Assembly (NCBI GenBank): GCA_003695085.1
Contig: RFIV01000243.1
Span: 1 to 9,722 of the forward strand
Direction of reading: 5' to 3'
From: Gammaproteobacteria bacterium
Lineage (GTDB): Bacteria; Pseudomonadota; Gammaproteobacteria; Pseudomonadales; Oleiphilaceae
DNA length: 9,722 nucleotides
A program made the position numbers and the translations under genes. Below are positions 5,587 to 9,722 of the stretch, piece by piece. Within the stretch, counting starts at the first letter, position 1; every line of letters begins with the position of its first letter. Under the pieces are notes generated by a model that worked only from the letters and a program-made list of their open reading frames with translations, was not told where the DNA came from and searched no databases.

Positions 5587-5625
5587 CCACTTTTTTCAGG
5601 TGTGTGAACGAATAATTTCATCTAT

Positions 5626-5655
5626 GTGACAGCCTTTTTATGCTGAAAAGATATT
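5626..5655 (+). promoter_or_regulatory. Putative promoter of rlmKL
   Basis: GTGACA (5626-5631) matches the -35 consensus at five of six positions. GATATT (5650-5655) matches the -10 at four of six, with an 18-bp spacer. The start would be near 5662, giving a leader of about 55 nt. The stretch is AT-rich compared with the flanking genes. Confidence 0.4.
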
Positions 5656-5716
5656 TTAATGACGAAAGATCTGTGCAAACAATGCACTACAGCCGCGTCG
5701 TGAAATCGGGGAGCAG

Positions 5717-7864
5717 ATGTTGAAAAATGTAATCTGGGCAGCCTGCCCAATGGGACTGGAGTACCTGCTTGCGGATGAACTCGCGAGGCTGGGCATGACC
5801 GATGCACGGCCCGGGCGTCTGGGTGTCAGCGCGCAGGGAGACTGGCCTGCCATCTGTCGGGTCCTCATGGCTTCACGGCTCACCAGCCGGGTTTTTCTTG
5901 TGCTGGCACAGGGCACCGCGCGTGATGCGGACGGTCTGCGGCAATTGGCCGGCGAGGTTGACTGGCAGGTCTGGCTGGCGCCGGAAATGCCCTACTGGAT
6001 TCATGCTCAGGGGCAGGCGGGACAGCTCAAACACCCTCATTTTGCCGCACAGGTACTCAAGGACGGCATCGTTGACGCTTTTCGGGGTGCAGGCAAGTCA
6101 TCGCCTGTGATTGACCGCGACCGTGCTCGCGTGCAGATTCAGCTGACGCTGGGCAAGCAGGCCATGATCGGTCTGGATCTGGCCGGCAGAAGCCTGCATC
6201 AGCGGGGCTACCGGTTGCGAGATACGGCAGCCCCGATCAAGGAAAACGTGGCGGCGGGAATGTTGTTGCGGGCCGGGTGGCCTGACCCTGAACGTCCCGT
6301 GCTGGTCGACCCCATGTGCGGCAGCGGAACCTTGCTGGCCGAAGCCTGGATGATGGCATCGGATATGGCGCCCGGGTTGCTGCGACAGGACTTTGCAGTC
6401 AAGCGTGCCCCCTGGTATCCGAAAGAGGCGTGGGAGAAGTTGCTGGCCGAGTTGCGAGCGGCACATGATGCCCGTCTGGCCTGGGCGCGAGAGCATGTCC
6501 GGCTGTATGGCAGTGACATTGACCCGGAGGCACTCAAGGCGGCGCGTGCCAATCTCGCCGTGCTTGGCGACGGGATACCGGTCACCTGGTCGCGGCAGGA
6601 TGCCTGCACTCTGGTCCCGGAGCCAGGCGCTACCGGAGTGTTGGTGTGCAATCCGCCATACGGCGAGCGGCTGGGAGATGCTCATAGATTGCGTCCCCTT
6701 TACCGCCAGTGGGGCAAGCAGCTGAAGGCAAGCTGGGGGGGATGGACCCTCGTCATGATCACGTCGTCTCCGGATCTGGCGTCGGGTTTGCCGCTGGCAC
6801 CGGACAAGACGTGGAAGCTGCGTAACGGGCCGCTGGACTGCGTACTTCATCGTTACGAGATTCGCTCGCAAAGCTCTGAGGCGCATCCGGAACAAGGCGG
6901 GCAATCAGACACCGCGACAGGAAACACGCGATCAGCCTTTGCCAACCGTTTGGCCAAGAACTGGAAAGCACGGCAGAAGTGGGCACGCAAGCAAGGGGTT
7001 CAGGCGTTCCGGGTGTACGATGCCGACATGCCGGAGTATGCCCTGGCGATTGACTGGTATGACGGCTGGGTGCATGTGCAGGAATATGCTCCGCCTCCAA
7101 GTGTTCGGCCTGAAAAGGCACGCAAGCGCCTCAACCGTGCGCTGGATGATATCTCGGAAGTCCTGGGCGTCGACCCGGAGTTTGTTTTCCTCAAGCAGCG
7201 TCGTCCGCAAAAAGGCAGTTCCCAATACGGTCGACAAGCTGAGCTGGGATACGAAAAGGTCATCGAAGAGGCGTGTGCCCGGCTTTGGGTCAATCTCTCG
7301 GATTACCTGGATACGGGAGTCTTTCTTGATCATCGGCCCACGCGCCTGTGGATCCGGGATCATGCGCAGGACAAACGCTTTCTCAATCTGTTCTGCTACA
7401 CGGCCACGGCCACAGTGCAGGCCGCACTGGGAGGCGCTGCACGCACGGTCAGTGTGGACCTGTCCAACACCTATCTGGACTGGGCAAAGCGTAATCTGAA
7501 GGAAAACGGTCTGCTGGGCGGGGCGCACCGGTTGCATCGGGCAGATGTGCTCAAATGGCTGACCCAGTGTCGCGAGCCCTTTGATCTGATCTTCATGGAT
7601 CCGCCGACTTTCAGCAACTCCAAGAAGATGGATTCGGTGCTCGATATTCAGCGGGATCATGTGAAACTGATCGACGAGGCCATGCGGATTCTGGCGCCCG
7701 GCGGTACGCTGGTGTTTTCCACCAACTTCCGCCGGTTCAGGATGGACGAAGCGCTCTCTGCGCGCTACGCCCTGAAGGAAGTCTCGGTCTGGTCAGTGCC
7801 GGACGATTTCGCTCGCAACCGGAAAATTCATCGCTGCTGGCATATCCGGGCCCGTCACGAATGA
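5717..7864 (+). CDS. rlmKL: Bifunctional 23S rRNA methyltransferase RlmKL (m2G2445 / m7G2069)
   Basis: This fusion enzyme methylates two guanines of domain V of 23S rRNA during 50S assembly: the RlmL half makes m2G2445 and the RlmK half makes m7G2069 (E. coli numbering). The 715-aa product matches the E. coli fusion (702). Order: an N-terminal THUMP RNA-binding region (about 44-155); an RlmL Rossmann domain with DPMCGSGT (198-205) and catalytic NPPYGERLG (312-320); a linker (about 385-405); then the RlmK half from FANRL (408) with SAM-binding NLFCYTATATVQAALGGA (557-574) and DPPTFSNSKKM (628-638). GGGGAG (5708-5713) lies 3 nt before the ATG. It is divergent from rmf, another ribosome factor, and converges on the outer-membrane gene with 15 bp between stops. 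Confidence 0.97.
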   Translation: MLKNVIWAACPMGLEYLLADELARLGMTDARPGRLGVSAQGDWPAICRVLMASRLTSRVFLVLAQGTARDADGLRQLAGEVDWQVWLAPEMPYWIHAQGQAGQLKHPHFAAQVLKDGIVDAFRGAGKSSPVIDRDRARVQIQLTLGKQAMIGLDLAGRSLHQRGYRLRDTAAPIKENVAAGMLLRAGWPDPERPVLVDPMCGSGTLLAEAWMMASDMAPGLLRQDFAVKRAPWYPKEAWEKLLAELRAAHDARLAWAREHVRLYGSDIDPEALKAARANLAVLGDGIPVTWSRQDACTLVPEPGATGVLVCNPPYGERLGDAHRLRPLYRQWGKQLKASWGGWTLVMITSSPDLASGLPLAPDKTWKLRNGPLDCVLHRYEIRSQSSEAHPEQGGQSDTATGNTRSAFANRLAKNWKARQKWARKQGVQAFRVYDADMPEYALAIDWYDGWVHVQEYAPPPSVRPEKARKRLNRALDDISEVLGVDPEFVFLKQRRPQKGSSQYGRQAELGYEKVIEEACARLWVNLSDYLDTGVFLDHRPTRLWIRDHAQDKRFLNLFCYTATATVQAALGGAARTVSVDLSNTYLDWAKRNLKENGLLGGAHRLHRADVLKWLTQCREPFDLIFMDPPTFSNSKKMDSVLDIQRDHVKLIDEAMRILAPGGTLVFSTNFRRFRMDEALSARYALKEVSVWSVPDDFARNRKIHRCWHIRARHE

Positions 7865-7870
7865 CGGCCC
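7848..7870. terminator. Hairpin at the convergent rlmKL / outer-membrane gene ends
   Basis: CCGTCA (7852-7857) and TGACGG (7862-7867) form a perfect stem with a 4-nt CGAA loop. It can be extended by GGG (7848-7850) with CCC (7868-7870) across one bulged C. It overlaps the rlmKL stop codon and lies just past the end of the opposing gene. There is no T-run on either strand, so it may protect 3' ends rather than terminate by itself. Confidence 0.35.
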
Positions 7871-7879
7871 CGAAGGCTC

Positions 7880-8449
7880 TCAGAAGCGGTACTTCACACC
7901 CGCATTCAGCTGCATCATGCGAATGCGGGTCTCGCTGTCCCGATGGATTCGGCCGAACTCCATGGTCCACCAGATATCCTTCCAGACCTGGATTTCCGTC
8001 CCAAGCAGGTAACTGAGGCTGAAGCTGCTGCTCAACAGCTTGCCGGGTACCTCAGGAAAGGCCGTGGGGTCGTCCCGTTCCGTATCACCCTTGACGAAAC
8101 TGAAGCCGAGCAGGCCATAGAGCGTCCAGTATTCCGTGGGCGAGTAGGTGGGGCCCATGTACCAGCTGGCCAGATGCTTGATCCTGACCTTCAGTCCGTC
8201 CTGCGGGCTGTCTTCGCCCAGTCCCATGCCCAGTCGCCCTTCCACGCGCACATAATCCGTAATGTGGCTGCCCAGGATGAGGGTGGCACCATCCAGACGG
8301 GCAGATTTCTCACCCTGAATGGAGCGAAAGTCCCAGTCCGAGTAGGTCAGGCCCACGTAGCCTGTATCCGTGAGTTTCTGTTCGGTGTCTGACCAGGCCG
8401 CCGGGGCCCACAAGAGGGCCATCAGGCCCAGCCATGCAAGAGCTTTCAT
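7880..8449 (-). CDS. Outer-membrane beta-barrel protein, small OmpA/OmpW-like, function unknown
   Basis: The 189-aa product has a clear Sec signal peptide: K2, a hydrophobic core (LAWLGLMALLW), and a likely cut after A-W-S at residue 20. The mature ~169 residues alternate polar and apolar residues as in beta strands, for example GYVGLTYSDWDF, YVRVEGRLGMGLG, YWTLYGLLGFSFV, FSLSYLLGTEIQV and MQLNAGVKYRF. The protein ends in Tyr-Arg-Phe, the aromatic C-terminus read by the BAM insertion machinery. Size and pattern suggest an eight-stranded barrel of the OMP_b-brl type. AAGGAA (complement of 8460-8465) is a ribosome site about 10 nt from the ATG. The upstream gap has a -10-like TATACA overlapping the palindrome TACAATGTA (8484-8492) but no clear -35. 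The substrate or role cannot be told. Confidence 0.8.
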   Translation of the reverse strand: MKALAWLGLMALLWAPAAWSDTEQKLTDTGYVGLTYSDWDFRSIQGEKSARLDGATLILGSHITDYVRVEGRLGMGLGEDSPQDGLKVRIKHLASWYMGPTYSPTEYWTLYGLLGFSFVKGDTERDDPTAFPEVPGKLLSSSFSLSYLLGTEIQVWKDIWWTMEFGRIHRDSETRIRMMQLNAGVKYRF

Positions 8450-8548
8450 GCAGTCGGGTTTCCTTTACATTCTGCAACAAACGTACAATGTATATGAATT
8501 TGCGGCCCGGCATGCGGATGCGGGTCACAAATCGGCTCCAAGGTGGGC

Positions 8549-9031
8549 TCAGTCCCCGAATCCGCTTGCGCGAAGCATCGCCAGCACGTTGTGTTCGGCT
8601 CGGAAGGGTTCGAGGCCGGCTTCAAGCAGAATCTGCTCCCGCTGCTGGTACCAGTCTCCAGTTCCCGTGCGGGCGGGGCAGCGTGCGAACGGTGCCAGTT
8701 CAAAGGTCAGGCTGGCGCCTGCAGCTTCAGCCAGACGCTCAAGCCAGGCTTCATCAAAGTCGAGACCATCCACCCAGACTGTCTCCCCGCCCAGATCCTG
8801 ATTCAGGCGTCGCATCACATCCTTGCAGGAGAGTCCCTGTTCCACCAGGTGCTCCCAGCTGACTTCTGCATGCGCGAAGCCGCTCTCTTCCCAATCCACC
8901 CAGTCGTCATCCGGCTGGACAAGCGCATGGTGTATATGACCCTCCCGGTCGGTCCATGCGATGGTGACCGGGAACCCGCTTTCTTCGGGGGTGCTGGGTT
9001 CGATATCCAGAAACAGAAGCAGATCAGGCAT
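8549..9031 (-). CDS. DEDD (RNase T/DnaQ-type) exonuclease-like protein with altered Exo III motif
   Basis: The 160-aa product begins MPDLLLFLDIEPST, which resembles the Exo I motif of DEDD 3'-5' exonucleases (D9, E11). GFPVTIAWTDREG follows like the second strand of the fold. VDGLDFDEAWLERLAEAAG (87-105) resembles Exo II (D93). The expected Exo III pattern HRA-x-x-D appears as F143-R-A-E-H-N148, so the catalytic His and last Asp seem replaced by Phe and Asn. It may be inactive or altered. I chose the ATG at 9031: the frame extends to 9115, but those 28 residues are not family-like and would overlap the start of the divergent gene. No good ribosome site precedes either start. It lies 99 bp upstream of the outer-membrane gene, on the same strand. 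Family placement is from memory of motifs. Confidence 0.65.
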   Translation of the reverse strand: MPDLLLFLDIEPSTPEESGFPVTIAWTDREGHIHHALVQPDDDWVDWEESGFAHAEVSWEHLVEQGLSCKDVMRRLNQDLGGETVWVDGLDFDEAWLERLAEAAGASLTFELAPFARCPARTGTGDWYQQREQILLEAGLEPFRAEHNVLAMLRASGFGD

Positions 9032-9063
9032 TTGGCTGTGTACCGGTTCAGGGTGCGTTGTGC

Positions 9064-9079
9064 TAGATTGGCCATTATC
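9064..9079. promoter_or_regulatory. Overlapping divergent promoter candidates
   Basis: On the plus strand TGC-TAGATT (9061-9069) is an extended -10 placing a start near 9076, 38 nt before the ATG at 9114. On the minus strand GATAAT (complement of 9074-9079) is a five-of-six -10 placing a start near 9067, about 36 nt before the ATG at 9031. Neither has a convincing -35. The two would face away from each other and overlap in an 82-bp gap. Confidence 0.3.
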
Positions 9080-9113
9080 GGAGAAAAACCCGCGGAAAAA
9101 AAGGAACCCGCTC

Positions 9114-9722
9114 ATGCCCGCCCGATTGCTTCATCTTCTCATGCTCACCGGTTTTCTGCTGGTGCCCCGCCTGGCCATGGCGGCGCCAGTCGTACCCGCG
9201 CCCCTGTCGCCCTGGCAGGACTGGGTGCTCCGCGATGTGCGCGATGCGGATTGTACACGCCTGGATGATCAGGACGGGCGAGGGTGTGTCTGGCCCGGGG
9301 AGCTGATCATGCAGCCGTCCGGTGAGGTCCTCACCTTCGTGTGGGATCTGGTCACCCAGGCCGAGGTATGGGTGGGGGTACCGGGAAGCGCGGGGCAGTG
9401 GCCCTTTGATGTGCGCCTGAACGGACAGGACGTACCGGTTCTGCAGCGGGCGGGACGACCTGTGGTATCTCTCGCTGCCGGTCGCTGGCGGCTGACCGGA
9501 CGCGTGCGTCCGGATGCCCGGCAGGGGCGCGTGCCCATGCCGCCTGAAGCGGCCAGGATTGTCCTGCGTGGCAGCTCCGGCTGGGGGCTGGACACGGAAA
9601 ACCAGCTTCGGCGACTCGCGCCGGTATCTGAAGAGAAGGGGGACGCCCCCCGGGTGCGCGTGCATCGCTTGCTGACGCTCGAGCGGCCCGCAACCCTGCA
9701 GACACGCATTCAGGTTGAAAGC
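9114..9722 (+). CDS. Secreted or periplasmic protein of unknown function, N-terminal part (truncated by window end)
   Basis: This frame is open from the ATG at 9114 to the last base (203 codons, no stop), so the gene continues beyond the window. AAGGAA (9101-9106) sits 7 nt before the ATG. The product starts with a signal peptide: R4, hydrophobic LLHLLMLTGFLLV, and a likely cut after A21-M-A23. The exported part has a tryptophan-rich start (SPWQDWVL), two cysteines (C47, C58) that could form a disulfide, then CVWPGEL and beta-rich stretches such as EVLTFVWDLVTQAEVWVGVPG, DVRLNGQDVPVL and GRWRLTGRV. It reminds me of long unnamed gammaproteobacterial proteins of over 1000 residues, but I cannot confirm that. 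A 196-codon frame on the other strand (9075-9665) has no such signals. Function is unknown. Confidence 0.75.
   Translation, partial: MPARLLHLLMLTGFLLVPRLAMAAPVVPAPLSPWQDWVLRDVRDADCTRLDDQDGRGCVWPGELIMQPSGEVLTFVWDLVTQAEVWVGVPGSAGQWPFDVRLNGQDVPVLQRAGRPVVSLAAGRWRLTGRVRPDARQGRVPMPPEAARIVLRGSSGWGLDTENQLRRLAPVSEEKGDAPRVRVHRLLTLERPATLQTRIQVES

Noticed and set aside
6098..7660. Two long minus-strand open frames (268 and 242 codons) opposite rlmKL
   Set aside because: They lie entirely inside a clearly recognised gene on the other strand, show no family-like sequence, and are expected by-products of GC-rich coding DNA.
8543..9268. A 241-codon plus-strand frame opposite the exonuclease-like gene
   Set aside because: Its translation is rich in Pro/Arg/Ser with no recognisable motifs. 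It also overlaps both the minus-strand gene with DEDD-like motifs and the signal-peptide gene at 9114.
9075..9665. A 196-codon minus-strand frame at the right end
   Set aside because: The opposite frame from 9114 has a good ribosome site, a signal peptide and no stop to the window end, and is the better gene.

Overview
The window is a stretch of chromosome from a gammaproteobacterium. Base composition is GC-rich by eye. The gene order pyrD - rmf (opposite strand) - rlmKL, with an RMF carrying a C-terminal extension, is one I know from Pseudomonas and related Pseudomonadales/Oceanospirillales. I cannot name the genus from sequence alone. I see no insertion sequences, phage genes, CRISPR arrays or defence genes. 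Most of the window is housekeeping DNA.

Layout. A tRNA-Asn(GUU) gene lies on the minus strand (52-127) with its own promoter, a leader hairpin and an intrinsic terminator. uvrB (286-2304, +) is next, behind a LexA-box-like element. It converges on a cation diffusion facilitator gene (2315-3475, -). Divergent from that transporter is a small single-domain PilZ gene (3578-3847, +). A 299-bp gap follows, holding an AT-rich stretch and a pair of inverted DnaA boxes. Then come pyrD (4147-5208, +), rmf (5273-5476, -) and rlmKL (5717-7864, +). The right end has an outer-membrane beta-barrel gene (7880-8449, -), a DEDD-exonuclease-like gene with altered catalytic positions (8549-9031, -), and the start of a secreted protein of unknown function (9114 to the window end, +). 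That last gene is divergent from the exonuclease-like gene and is cut by the window edge.

How the genes relate. uvrB is DNA repair. pyrD makes orotate for pyrimidine synthesis. RMF and RlmKL both act on the ribosome: hibernation dimers and 23S rRNA methylation. The PilZ protein probably binds cyclic-di-GMP. The transporter exports divalent metal. These look like independent transcription units on alternating strands rather than one pathway.

The points most worth a second look are small: the inverted DnaA boxes upstream of pyrD, the apparent loss of the exonuclease III-motif residues in the DEDD-like protein, a nucleotide-identical in-frame repeat in rmf, and a possible pyrC/pyrD-type leader hairpin. 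I did not find a convincing undescribed multi-gene system.
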